DNA of 64,000 nt from JADJLQ01 sp031417835 (lineage in GTDB: Bacteria > Bacteroidota > Bacteroidia > Chitinophagales > Saprospiraceae): NCBI GenBank assembly GCA_031417835.1, contig JANOWJ010000043.1:1-64000 (forward strand). The letters are read 5' to 3'. Below, piece after piece: positions 1 through 9,306 of this stretch. Each line of letters starts with the position of its first letter. Within the stretch, counting starts at the first letter, position 1. The notes under the pieces are model-generated. The model did no database searches. It was not told the DNA's origin and saw only the letters and a program-made list of their open reading frames with translations. The translations under genes were made by a program, and so were the position numbers.

Positions 1-262
1 ACTGCTGTTGACTAAGGTATTTTTTCTTTGCTGCACGGTTTCTTTGTGCTTTTGCCATTTATCCTTGCATTTATTACCCAAGTTATGGTTATATATGCAT
101 AATACACAATGTGTTAAATGTCTTTCAGCAGACCCTAAATATTTTTCTCTCATAGTAGCATCTTGTTGATTTATACACCCTTCATAATAGATAAGCTTTA
201 CTGGCAACCTTAATTTATATTTTAAACTATTGGTGTTTATATCAGATCCAGGGCATGCAGTT
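1..262 (-). pseudogene. GIY-YIG endonuclease remnant, C-terminal part, running off the left edge
   Basis: Reading the minus strand in one frame gives an open stretch containing LPVKLIYYEGC, then INQQDA and REKYL. This is the characteristic C-terminal block of small Bacteroidota GIY-YIG nucleases (usually followed by K-T-x-x-G-R/K-R-Y). After REKYL the sequence no longer matches the family, and no GIY...YIG core or start codon is visible on the other side, where the dioxygenase gene begins. The piece is therefore a truncated or decayed nuclease gene rather than a working one. It could in principle be the middle of a longer diverged protein continuing left of the window. Family match is by eye. 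Confidence 0.4.
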
Positions 263-274
263 TCAAAAAGCGTA

Positions 275-1090
275 TTATGCCGTATAGATTAACGGGTTTT
301 GCAATTCATCGTGGAGTATATCTCCTATTTTTAATGCTGAAAATTGTTCATCACTGAGGATATTTTGAATGCCATTGAACGTAACTCCGTCAGGCATATA
401 AGCACAAGTCATAGCTCTCCTGAATCCGTTAGTCATATTAGCTCCTGCACCGTGGATCGTAAGTCCATTATGAAATGAACAACTGCCCGCCTTCATCGGT
501 ACTGCTATTGATTTGGATGATTTTAAAGCTGGGTAAAAGTCAAAAATGGCGTCCATGTTCTTTCCGATACCAGGATTTTCAAAACCGGTCTGATAAAAAG
601 ACCCTGGTATAAAGTAAAGGCAACCATTTTCTAAGGTAGCATCATCTAATGCAACCCATATCGATAAAGCGCGGCGATCACTAAATGACCAAAAAGGAGT
701 ATCGAGGTGCCAGGAAGTGGGATTGGCCCAGGGCCTTTTGATCAGAGCCTGGTCATGCCAGATCCTGGTACCACTGGAGCTGGCCAGCGTCGAAACCATT
801 TTTCCGATTCTTTCGTCCAACATGATTTGCCTGACTTTATCATTCGTTTGCCACAAGTTTATGAGCTGATCAAAAACTTTTGCGTAATAATCGCTGTCTT
901 TATTGATGCCATCATCTTCGCCCGTTTTAATGTCCTTATTGGGCATTTTCCTCCCCCCTCTTTGTGCAATAGCCTCACTGACTGCTTCCCGCCAAAAATC
1001 CAATTCTACAGCAGATAAAAAGTCTTCGATAACTACAAATCCATCCCTACGATAGGACTGGACCTGGGCTGGGGATATCGAAGTATTCAT
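275..1090 (-). CDS. Phytanoyl-CoA dioxygenase (PhyH) family Fe(II)/2-oxoglutarate oxygenase
   Basis: A 271-residue protein of typical PhyH length. The double-stranded beta-helix iron triad is visible as H128-x-D130 (in WHLDTPFW) and a distal H213 (in LTIHGAG), with R224/R225 placed to bind 2-oxoglutarate. N-terminal YRRDGFVVIEDFL is the usual opening of the family. It has no signal peptide, so it is cytoplasmic. Family members hydroxylate lipids or small polar metabolites; the substrate cannot be read here. It is the most downstream gene of a minus-strand group that includes a peptidase, an aminotransferase-like protein and a rhamnosidase. A link to the glycan locus is possible but only positional. 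Start is ATG at 1090. Confidence 0.88.
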   Translation of the reverse strand: MNTSISPAQVQSYRRDGFVVIEDFLSAVELDFWREAVSEAIAQRGGRKMPNKDIKTGEDDGINKDSDYYAKVFDQLINLWQTNDKVRQIMLDERIGKMVSTLASSSGTRIWHDQALIKRPWANPTSWHLDTPFWSFSDRRALSIWVALDDATLENGCLYFIPGSFYQTGFENPGIGKNMDAIFDFYPALKSSKSIAVPMKAGSCSFHNGLTIHGAGANMTNGFRRAMTCAYMPDGVTFNGIQNILSDEQFSALKIGDILHDELQNPLIYTA

Positions 1091-1311
1091 ACTTGCATTT
1101 TATTTTTCCACATGGATAAGAATGTGAATATAGGACAATGGTCGATAGAAAGACTCGGTCAGAATAAAAAAAATGGAGAATTCGAATTTAGCCTCGCTAT
1201 TACTAATAAAAAACCAAATAGGTATTTTCGTTACATGAACTAAATTTAAAGGTCTAAATCTTAGTCCCTCAAATTTTAAATCTATTTTCACCAGTATAAA
1301 TAAATTGAAAG

Positions 1312-2892
1312 TCATTGCTTTTTAAAGCCTGATGTCGGATCAATCGAATTCGATTTTGGTAACTCTTTTCTTGGTAATTTCTGATCCCGCATAGCAGCAT
1401 TAAATACAAATGCAGCCACAATAGTAGCAGATTGTTTGAGGTCATCTGCACTCAAATGATCGTAGCTGTCCATATTACTATGTTGGGTTCTTAATCTATC
1501 CTGGATAAATTGAAATCCCGGTAGTCCTATCGCGTCAAAGGAGACATGATCCGTACTACCGAGTTTTTGAATGGTAACCGTTTTGGCCCGAAGATCATGG
1601 AATGGAACAAACCATTTTTCAAAAATTGGGCGGGCTGCTTCATTTCCTTGCAAGCTTATTCCAAGAATTTTTCCTGTGCCATAATCTAAATTAAAATACG
1701 CAGATAATTTATCATATGCCGGCAATAATTTCATAGTGGAGAAATCACCAAACGTTTTCTTTATGTAACCTCTTGATCCCAATAATCCCTGTTCTTCTCC
1801 GCTCCACAATGCAATGCGAATAGTCCTTCTAGGTGCTATGCCGATAGCTTTTAATATACGTACTGCCTCCATCATGGCACTGACTCCTGAAGCATTATCT
1901 GTTGCTCCATTTGCTGCAGGCCACGAGTCAAGATGCGCACCGAGCATGACTATTTCGTCTTTTAAATTTTTATCAACACCTGTTATTTCTGCTATCACAT
2001 TGTATCCTTTAATATCTTTTGATTGGAGTGCTGTTTTTACATCTACTTCCATCTTCACGGGAGTATTATTTCTTAATAAACGAACAATCATATTATAGTC
2101 TTCCAGGCCAATGGCAATGTCCAAAAAATTGGCCGGATCAGAGATTTTATAAGGTCCGGCCTGTAGTACAAAAACGGTCCCACCATTATTATCTGCTGCC
2201 GAGCTTAAAAGTGCTATCGCGCCTTCCTTAATAGCCATTTTTTTTAGTGAGGTGAGCATTTCCCTTGAAATACTCCCATTTTGAGCTCTGTTTCTTTCCA
2301 TCCTTCTGCGCAAAGTAGCCATATCTTCTGCCTCTGTCACTTCACTCATTTTTTGCAATTCATCATCGGTACGACGCTCAGGATTTGGTTTAAAGTCTGG
2401 TTCATAATGAATCAAATCATCGACTATCAAAACCTTACCTTTAAGTTTTCCGCGATATGCATTCAGTTCTACAGAATCTTTTGCAGAGATTAAAAGTACT
2501 GATCCAGCTTGCAGCCCATTTGTACCTGACGACCAGGCTTTAGGATAAGCAATCAGAGACCTGTACCATGGTGATGATATAGCTACATAAGATTTTTTCA
2601 ATTCCCATCCTTTTCCAAATTCACCCCAGGGATCCAATCTGGAATTAACCAATCCCCATTGGGTAAATTGGTTAATAGCATAATTGGCAGCACGCACAAA
2701 TCCGGGTGAATTGGTAACCCTTGGGCCACATACTTCAGTAATTTGAAATGCAATATCCATTACTTTGGAATTTTGCAATCCTTCATTTCTAATCTTAGTC
2801 ATTACGCTCTGGTCAATATTTTCTGATTGACCTATCGCAAAAAATGGAATAAAAAAGAAAAGAATAAATGCAGAAGATCTAACTAGTTTCAT
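1312..2892 (-). CDS. Secreted M28-family zinc metallopeptidase (PA domain plus peptidase domain)
   Basis: A 526-residue protein with a clear Sec signal peptide ending near residue 21 (AIGQ). An inserted PA-like domain lies around residues 120-285, followed by an M28 domain. The two-zinc site is complete: H320 and D322 (GAHLDSW), D332 (GATDNASG), the catalytic pair E366-E367 (WSGEEQGLLGS), D403, and H449 (STDHVSF). M28 enzymes are exo-acting amino- or carboxypeptidases; members of this layout resemble plasma glutamate carboxypeptidase and probably act on small peptides in the periplasm or outside. It sits 39 bases downstream of the aminotransferase-like gene on the same strand, suggesting cotranscription. 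Confidence 0.92.
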   Translation of the reverse strand: MKLVRSSAFILFFFIPFFAIGQSENIDQSVMTKIRNEGLQNSKVMDIAFQITEVCGPRVTNSPGFVRAANYAINQFTQWGLVNSRLDPWGEFGKGWELKKSYVAISSPWYRSLIAYPKAWSSGTNGLQAGSVLLISAKDSVELNAYRGKLKGKVLIVDDLIHYEPDFKPNPERRTDDELQKMSEVTEAEDMATLRRRMERNRAQNGSISREMLTSLKKMAIKEGAIALLSSAADNNGGTVFVLQAGPYKISDPANFLDIAIGLEDYNMIVRLLRNNTPVKMEVDVKTALQSKDIKGYNVIAEITGVDKNLKDEIVMLGAHLDSWPAANGATDNASGVSAMMEAVRILKAIGIAPRRTIRIALWSGEEQGLLGSRGYIKKTFGDFSTMKLLPAYDKLSAYFNLDYGTGKILGISLQGNEAARPIFEKWFVPFHDLRAKTVTIQKLGSTDHVSFDAIGLPGFQFIQDRLRTQHSNMDSYDHLSADDLKQSATIVAAFVFNAAMRDQKLPRKELPKSNSIDPTSGFKKQ

Positions 2893-2931
2893 ATGAATAA
2901 ATTTTTAATACTTCTGAGGCTCTATTTTATT

Positions 2932-4191
2932 TTATGACATTTCTTTTAATGCTTGTACAAAGACATCCAATTCATCAGTAGTAGTATATACATTGGGCGT
3001 GACACGGCATCCATGCACTTCGGCACCATCTACCTGAGCGGTAAAGATTTTGTATTTATTAAATAATGTTTCAGCCATGGCCGCTGGTTTCATTCCTTGT
3101 ATTCCTACATTGGCAATACCACATACACGAGCAGGGTCATCTGGTGTATTGACTACAATATTGGGCATATGGCGCACTTTCGATGTCCAATAATTTTGTA
3201 AATATCTCAATCTTGTTTCTTTTCTTTCTGCGCCTAATAACGTATAAAAATCAATAGCAGCATCTATTGCAAGATCGGTATGTGCAGGATGTGTTCCCGT
3301 ATGGCCAAGCCGTGTAATATCATCTGGATTTTTAGGACCGCCTGCCAGCAATGGCCATGTCTTTTCTATATTTTTCTTTTTTACATATAGAAGTCCACAA
3401 CCCAATGGTACAGACATCCACTTATGAAGGCTGGTTCCAAAATAATCGCAATCCAGATCCTGGATAGAGAATTTAAAATGTGCAAATGAATGAGCTCCAT
3501 CGACCATAACCTGAACTCCCCTCTGGTGAGCCATATCACAAATTTTCCGCACCGGTAATATCTGCCCGGTGATATTGATCATATGGGACACCATGATCAG
3601 TCGGGTTTTATCTGTAATGGCTGATGCATACAGATTTATTATTTCATCATCAGATTTAGGTAGATTTGGTACTGAAACTAATTTATTTACCACACCATGC
3701 CTTTTGGCCACCTGATCAAACATAAACCGCATAGTACCATAATCCTGTTCGGCCAGTATTGCTTCATCGCCCGCTTTCCAATCGAATCCACTTATAATCA
3801 TATCGAGGGATTCCGTAGTATTTCTGGTGACGATAAGTTCGTCGGGAGAACAACCTCCAATTTCAGCTAGTTTTGCCGCCATGGCCCTTCTGGTTTTTAC
3901 CTGGAAGTTTCGCATATAATACGAAGCATGATAATTAACATGTCTCACATGCTCTATAAATTTTTCCAGGGTCTGTTCAGGTACAAAATTGTAATATCCG
4001 TTTTCAAGATTAATATAATCAGGTTTAAGCTTGTAACCCTTACGTACAGTAGCCCAGAAATCCTCATCTCCGGATAAATCTGTTAAAGGCAAGGCAGGAA
4101 CGTTTTTGACGGTTTGAGCGATGTCGTCAAAGCTCAACATTCCTCCTAAACCTGTAAAAGCTGCATTTTTCAGAAAAGTCCTCTTATTCAT
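2932..4191 (-). CDS. Class V aminotransferase-fold PLP enzyme with export signal
   Basis: A 419-residue protein of the aminotransferase class V / isopenicillin-N epimerase-like family. The PLP-binding pocket is visible: RNTTESLD (phosphate loop, about 123-130), D231 and H234 in VDGAHSF, and the Schiff-base lysine K257 in GTSLHKW. The N-terminus MNKRTFLKNAAFTGLGG resembles the twin-arginine-like leaders common on Bacteroidota exported oxidoreductases, but only K-R precedes the hydrophobic stretch. A true Tat signal is therefore uncertain; export would suit folding with a cofactor. Homologues include cysteine lyase/desulfurase-like and epimerase-like enzymes, so the reaction is unassigned. It lies between the GH78 gene and the M28 peptidase gene on the same strand. 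Confidence 0.88.
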   Translation of the reverse strand: MNKRTFLKNAAFTGLGGMLSFDDIAQTVKNVPALPLTDLSGDEDFWATVRKGYKLKPDYINLENGYYNFVPEQTLEKFIEHVRHVNYHASYYMRNFQVKTRRAMAAKLAEIGGCSPDELIVTRNTTESLDMIISGFDWKAGDEAILAEQDYGTMRFMFDQVAKRHGVVNKLVSVPNLPKSDDEIINLYASAITDKTRLIMVSHMINITGQILPVRKICDMAHQRGVQVMVDGAHSFAHFKFSIQDLDCDYFGTSLHKWMSVPLGCGLLYVKKKNIEKTWPLLAGGPKNPDDITRLGHTGTHPAHTDLAIDAAIDFYTLLGAERKETRLRYLQNYWTSKVRHMPNIVVNTPDDPARVCGIANVGIQGMKPAAMAETLFNKYKIFTAQVDGAEVHGCRVTPNVYTTTDELDVFVQALKEMS

Positions 4192-4327
4192 ATTATTATC
4201 AGTTTAGATTAATACAATTTTTCAACAAAACTGTGACACGCGCACAATTTTGAACTTGATGGCACTATCATCAATGTTCCAATTTTCCTATTATAAACTA
4301 ATTTTCCAACCGCTGCATTCCATTTCT

Positions 4328-7252
4328 TTATTTAAGTTTTGGTATAAAAAACGAATACGATCCCGAACCCAATTCAAAGACTACTTCATTGGCTTCTGAT
4401 TCTACGAATTTGATGCCTTTAATTTCGGATATAGTTTTTCCTCCTTCAGTAATTAAACTACCCGCACTCACAGGAAGATGAACGGTCGCAATAGTATTAG
4501 CCGGCACTTTAATTTCCACCATTAATCCACTCTGCTTTTTTTGCCATGAAGAAGTGATGGTTCCATGCATGGTGTGAACTGATGCGTTCACCCATTCGAG
4601 TTCACGCTCTGGTATAAATGGTTTTATAGTGAATTTTTTAAATCCCGGTGCCCTTTCATCCGGTTTAATTCCAGCCAGTACAGTGTAAAACCAGGGATCA
4701 ATAGCCGCACCGAGTGTCAAATGGTTCTGCGAACCTCCACCTGTCCATGCTTCGGTAATTGTAGTACGGCCATCTCTGAGAAAATAGCTCCAGCTCGGAA
4801 AATCTGTTTTCAAGGCCATGTCCCAGACCAGGTCTTCTCTTCCTTTCGTTGTCAGCACATCCAATAAATATTTCGTACCCATATAACCGGTGGTGGGGTG
4901 ACCATTATTGAGCTCAATGATGTCTTTAAGCAGGGTATTCATTACCGCTTTTTCTGAGTCTTTAGGTACCATCCCAAAAAAAAGTGGCCATGCCTGTGCA
5001 GCCTGGGACCGATCATCATAATAACCTTCCTGTTTATTTAGGAATTTAGTATTGAACGCATTCCGTATTTCACTAGCAAGGAATTGAAATTTTTCTTGAT
5101 CGTTCCCTTTACCAAGTACACCGGCTATTTTTTCCATTACTTGTATATCGTGATAATAAAATGCAGTAGTGATTGAAAGGGGTAAACCGGATCTTCCTTT
5201 ATAACCTTTAGCTAATGACAAGTGGTCACCCCATTGTGATTGCTGAAGATGACCGATCTGGTGAGGTTGGGGAATTGCCATGTCAAACAGAGGATTTCCT
5301 CCTTCCTCTTTCGGCTTAATGTCAGACCGGCCTTGGCTAGCAAAGAAATTTACGTGGCGTAGGATAGCGTTATAATTTTCTTCCAGTACCACAGTATCTC
5401 CATAATAAATGTATTGATACCAGGGCATGATCACAAAAGCAGAACTCCATACCAAATCTTCCTCAATACCAGCCCTGGGTACGATGCATCCGATACGACC
5501 AAAAGGATCCTGCTGATCCCGATTATCCTGGAACCATTTTGTATATACCCTTGGTATATTCACATTGAGCATGGCTTCCTGCGCCGTCATGAGAGCATCT
5601 GCACCCCAACCCTGCCGCTCAGGCCGCTGGGTATCATCCGTGGGCACTCCCATCTGTATATTGGAACGTTGAGATTGAACCGTACACAGGTGGATCCGGT
5701 TGATCAGGTCATTGCTACACTCAAAGCTTCCAGCCGGGGACACAGCATTTTGTATGAATCGGCCTTCAAGAGTTTCCAATACCGGTGTTCCGGGAAATCC
5801 AGTTACCTGTATATATTGAAAGCCATGATACGTAAAACGTGGCTCAAAAATTTCAGGACCTTGTCCTTTGAGCGTATAGTGATCTTCCTGGAGTGCTGCC
5901 CGCGAACTAGATGGATCAATCATTCCATTGGAGTGAATTCGCTCAGCAAAACGCAATTTAACCTTAGCACCAGCAGGTCCTTGCACATTTAGTCGTACCC
6001 ATCCGGCAATATTTTGGCCTAGGTCAAATACAAAAGTATCCTGCCTTGGTTCATTCACAGATAAGGGTTGGATGATTTTTGTTACCATTCCAGGTTCAAG
6101 CATTGCGGAACATAGCCTTCCACCCGGCGATCGTACCACATTAGAAGCGTTCCAGCTTCTTTCATCAAATCCAGGTCTATCCCAATCCTTTTCTTCAAGA
6201 CGCGCATCATAATGTTCACCGTCAAATAAACAATTAAAGATTATAGGCGCCCAAGAGGATTTCCAATTATCGTCTGTGACCACCCGGGTTTTGCTGCCAT
6301 CAACATATTCGATTTCAAGCTGAAGTATAGCTCGTGGAGAGCCGTACCATTGCATCTGCCAGCCCCAGTATTTTTTTTGACCATTAAACCAACCATTACC
6401 CAGCATAATTCCCACCGCATTGATCCCTAAATTTAATTCAGATGTTACATCATACGTATCATAAAGAATGCGTTTTCGGAAATCGGTCCTTGCAGGAGCA
6501 AGGACATTATTGCCAACTTTTTTCCCATTTAACCGGAGTTCATATAATCCAAGTCCAGAGATAAACGCCCTCGCGCGCCTGACTTTTTTTTCAACTTTGA
6601 ATTCATGTCGAAACATAGGTGACCGGGATTCGGGAATGACTTTTTGAATCTCTTTTGAGTATTTTTTGAACAAAAAGGCATCGACATCTGAAATTACCTC
6701 GTGGGCATCTCCTTTGCCTATCCAGTTTGCCGTCCATTCGTCCTCATTAAACAATCCGGTATTAAACGTACTTGTTTTACTATATGGATATGTTTTACCG
6801 GCTTCATCCCGGATGCGTACCTTCCAAAAGTATTCCCTGTTGCTACCCAAGGGAAGTCCACCATATCTTACTTGCGATGATTGATCCGAAGTCAGCATGC
6901 CAGGATTCCACATATCTCCTACATTCGTATCCAGCATTATCCTGCTTGTAGCTACCAATATCTGATAAGCGGACTGTCTGCGTCCTCTACCTTCCATATT
7001 CAAGATCCAGGTAAACCGTGGCTTGGCGATATCCAGGGCAACAGGAGATGGATCGAATTCAACTAAGAGATCTGATGAAGGCCTACTTGATAACCATTGC
7101 CGGTAATCCTGTTTCATTTTTTGCAACTGGGAATCTGATGCCGAAATATTTTGTCCGAAGATCCTGAGAGAATAAGTTGAGGTGAAAAGTAAAACGCCAA
7201 TGGTTAAGAGGTAACTGAGCCAATTCAATGTTTTTGATATTTTATGTTTCAT
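4328..7252 (-). CDS. Secreted alpha-L-rhamnosidase, glycoside hydrolase family 78
   Basis: A 974-residue GH78 enzyme with a signal peptide or anchor (hydrophobic 12-34). Domain order fits the family: a fibronectin-like N-terminal module (about 60-165), a Bac_rhamnosid_N beta-sandwich (about 210-385), a second sandwich (about 395-505), the (alpha/alpha)6 catalytic barrel (about 510-850) and a C-terminal beta domain. The acid-loop motif TQRPERQGWGAD carries the probable general acid E545 and D552, and a second conserved glutamate lies in TITEAWTGGG. It removes terminal alpha-L-rhamnose by inversion. It is transcribed in the same direction as SusCD but is separated from SusD by 309 bases that include a terminator, so it probably has its own promoter. 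Confidence 0.93.
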   Translation of the reverse strand: MKHKISKTLNWLSYLLTIGVLLFTSTYSLRIFGQNISASDSQLQKMKQDYRQWLSSRPSSDLLVEFDPSPVALDIAKPRFTWILNMEGRGRRQSAYQILVATSRIMLDTNVGDMWNPGMLTSDQSSQVRYGGLPLGSNREYFWKVRIRDEAGKTYPYSKTSTFNTGLFNEDEWTANWIGKGDAHEVISDVDAFLFKKYSKEIQKVIPESRSPMFRHEFKVEKKVRRARAFISGLGLYELRLNGKKVGNNVLAPARTDFRKRILYDTYDVTSELNLGINAVGIMLGNGWFNGQKKYWGWQMQWYGSPRAILQLEIEYVDGSKTRVVTDDNWKSSWAPIIFNCLFDGEHYDARLEEKDWDRPGFDERSWNASNVVRSPGGRLCSAMLEPGMVTKIIQPLSVNEPRQDTFVFDLGQNIAGWVRLNVQGPAGAKVKLRFAERIHSNGMIDPSSSRAALQEDHYTLKGQGPEIFEPRFTYHGFQYIQVTGFPGTPVLETLEGRFIQNAVSPAGSFECSNDLINRIHLCTVQSQRSNIQMGVPTDDTQRPERQGWGADALMTAQEAMLNVNIPRVYTKWFQDNRDQQDPFGRIGCIVPRAGIEEDLVWSSAFVIMPWYQYIYYGDTVVLEENYNAILRHVNFFASQGRSDIKPKEEGGNPLFDMAIPQPHQIGHLQQSQWGDHLSLAKGYKGRSGLPLSITTAFYYHDIQVMEKIAGVLGKGNDQEKFQFLASEIRNAFNTKFLNKQEGYYDDRSQAAQAWPLFFGMVPKDSEKAVMNTLLKDIIELNNGHPTTGYMGTKYLLDVLTTKGREDLVWDMALKTDFPSWSYFLRDGRTTITEAWTGGGSQNHLTLGAAIDPWFYTVLAGIKPDERAPGFKKFTIKPFIPERELEWVNASVHTMHGTITSSWQKKQSGLMVEIKVPANTIATVHLPVSAGSLITEGGKTISEIKGIKFVESEANEVVFELGSGSYSFFIPKLK

Positions 7253-7477
7253 TTCAAATGATCGTAAATGATGAATTAGTTTGTTTTAATTTTGGGGCAA
7301 TAAAAATAATTTTTCCCTTAAGCATGCCAGTTTTTTTCCTTTGATGATTGATGACCATTTTAGTTTACCAAAAACAAAATTCCAAGGATATAGGACAGGC
7401 ATTTTTCCACCGCCCAAGTTGCCTAAGGCCATGTGACAAACGTAAATTTCTGGTTAAAATATACCAAGAAAACAAAC

Positions 7478-7508
7478 AAAGCCTAAGTTTAATATACACT
7501 TAGGCTTT
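7478..7508 (-). terminator. Rho-independent terminator after susCD
   Basis: A perfect 11-bp stem (AAAGCCTAAGT at 7478-7488 against its complement at 7498-7508) closes a 9-base loop. On the minus strand it follows the SusD stop by about 50 bases and is followed by a T-rich run (from 7477 leftwards). This supports termination of the SusC-SusD transcript before the GH78 gene. The rest of the 7253-7561 gap holds nothing recognised. Confidence 0.75.
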
Positions 7509-7561
7509 GCTGTGTAATCATAAGATTATAGATTTAAAAATACAAAAATCAGGTTTCTATT

Positions 7562-9295
7562 TTACCAACCTGGATTCTGTTTTAAAGCCGGATTTATGGT
7601 TAATTCATTGGTTGGGAGTGGCATCAAATAATTTTTGGCCGGATTAAATCCCCACCCACCGTTTGCACCATTGAGGGCAGTCTTGTAAGGATCAAGAAAA
7701 TTATTTGCATCGACTGATAAATTTGGAAATGCCGCTTTTAACTCTGCAGAATAATAAGCTCCTTTAGGTCTTTTACCTACAAATAGTTTATGGGCTGCAT
7801 ATCGCATCAAGTCATCTAAACGAAAACCTTCCGTTAAGAGTTCTGCTACTCGCTCTCTTCTTATTTCGTGCAAATAATTTGGCAAGGAATAACCATAATC
7901 TGGCCAGTTAGGGTCGTTAGCAATATTTGCTAGTATCATGTTGGGCATGCCTACTCTGCTTCTTAATTTATTAATGGTCAAGTCGAGATCACCCTGTGTC
8001 AATAAGCCCAATTCAGCCCTGGCTTCTGCATAATTAAGCAATGCTTCTGCATATCGAAAAATAATATATGCTAGTTCCCCAGAGGGATTCCCTGTTGCAG
8101 GATCAAGCTGTGGTCGACGGAATTTTTGTGATTCGTACCCTGTTGGGTTGTTTTGCGCACCTCCTAAAACAGGAAGTGTATACTTAGTAGTGTCATTTTT
8201 TAAATTAATCAGAATCGGATCGCCAGGATTCATGACACTTTGTACGAATCGAGGATCACGGTTTTTAATTACATCCCTGATATCATTCTCCCCTACATAT
8301 AGTGGGCTAAGGGAGATGGGCAATCCATCCGTACATAAGTATGTGCGTACCATATCCTGACTATATCCCGAACCATGTGGCCAGTTCCACAATTGATTAG
8401 TAAATGCGTCTCCCTGAGCGGTACTATAACTCCTCCAAAGCAATATTTCCGGATTAGAACTTAAATTGATTTGATTAAATAATTCATAATAAACCTGGTT
8501 TGGATTTCCCGTAGCCAGTGTATAAGTGGCCCCATCCATTACCGCTTTGGCAGCCTGAGCCGCTTTAGTAAGAAAGGCACTTCCATCGGTCTTTCCTTTA
8601 AAGGCATCATTCTGATGGTATTTTTCCCATGTGCCTTCATAAAGGCATACTCTTGATAAGAACAAAGAAGCAATATCCCTGCTTATTCGTTGCGCCGGAA
8701 CTTCATTCTTTTTTTTCAATTTGGAAACAGCCAAATCGAGGTCACTGATAATAAAATTTACCACATCTGTTCTTGAACTGCGTGGGCCGTATAATGCGTC
8801 TTTATCCCCCACAGAAAGTGTTTTACTAATAATGGGTATATCTCCAAATTGTTTGAGAAGAGTAAAGTAATTCCATGCCCGGAAAAAATAGGCTTCGCCA
8901 ATGTAGTGATCCTTCAATCCTCCGTCGGGAACGCGATTAGCATTATCAAGAAAATAATTGACATTACGTACAGGCGTCCAGGCCCACCCGCCGCCGCTAG
9001 GGGCAACATTTATTGTTCCATCCAGTCGATTTTTGGTAGGTAGCCACAATCCGACTGAAATGGCCATTTCCGTACCGGCATCAAGTAGAGGGTTACCTCC
9101 TGATCCGCTTCCTAGCCAACCAGGAAGGACCGAATATAGCCCGTTAACATACAGTTCCATGTCTTGAGCTGATTTCCAGAATTCAGGGTCTGAAATCTGA
9201 TCAGCCGGAGTTAGATCCAGAAAATCCTTTTTACACGAAGGGATTACTAATGCAATGGCCAAGGATAATATAGATATATATAATATTTTTTTCAT
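7562..9295 (-). CDS. SusD/RagB-family nutrient-binding outer-membrane lipoprotein
   Basis: A 577-residue SusD homologue. The lipobox VIPSC places the lipidated cysteine at residue 21, followed by KKDFLDL and the common opening TPADQISD. Four TPR-like helices and the family signatures are seen: GEAYFFRAWNYFTLLKQFGDIPII, IIFRYAEALLNYAEA near residue 410, and LHEIRRERVAELLTEGFR-type helices near 480. It caps the SusC barrel from outside and delivers bound oligosaccharide. Only 11 bases separate it from the SusC stop, so the two form one operon. It is longer than Bacteroides SusD but within the range of the wider family. The ligand is probably a rhamnose-containing glycan given the neighbours; that is inference. 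Confidence 0.95.
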   Translation of the reverse strand: MKKILYISILSLAIALVIPSCKKDFLDLTPADQISDPEFWKSAQDMELYVNGLYSVLPGWLGSGSGGNPLLDAGTEMAISVGLWLPTKNRLDGTINVAPSGGGWAWTPVRNVNYFLDNANRVPDGGLKDHYIGEAYFFRAWNYFTLLKQFGDIPIISKTLSVGDKDALYGPRSSRTDVVNFIISDLDLAVSKLKKKNEVPAQRISRDIASLFLSRVCLYEGTWEKYHQNDAFKGKTDGSAFLTKAAQAAKAVMDGATYTLATGNPNQVYYELFNQINLSSNPEILLWRSYSTAQGDAFTNQLWNWPHGSGYSQDMVRTYLCTDGLPISLSPLYVGENDIRDVIKNRDPRFVQSVMNPGDPILINLKNDTTKYTLPVLGGAQNNPTGYESQKFRRPQLDPATGNPSGELAYIIFRYAEALLNYAEARAELGLLTQGDLDLTINKLRSRVGMPNMILANIANDPNWPDYGYSLPNYLHEIRRERVAELLTEGFRLDDLMRYAAHKLFVGKRPKGAYYSAELKAAFPNLSVDANNFLDPYKTALNGANGGWGFNPAKNYLMPLPTNELTINPALKQNPGW

Positions 9296-9306
9296 TTTTC
9301 CTGATT

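Noticed and set aside
1100..1315. Minus-strand 71-codon frame overlapping the peptidase stop
   Set aside because: Low-complexity F/I/L-rich composition typical of AT-rich non-coding DNA and no recognisable motif; only the ATGA overlap made it tempting.
5414..5992. Plus-strand 192-codon frame inside the large GH78 gene
   Set aside because: Antisense shadow of a complete GH78 coding sequence, without any domain signature.
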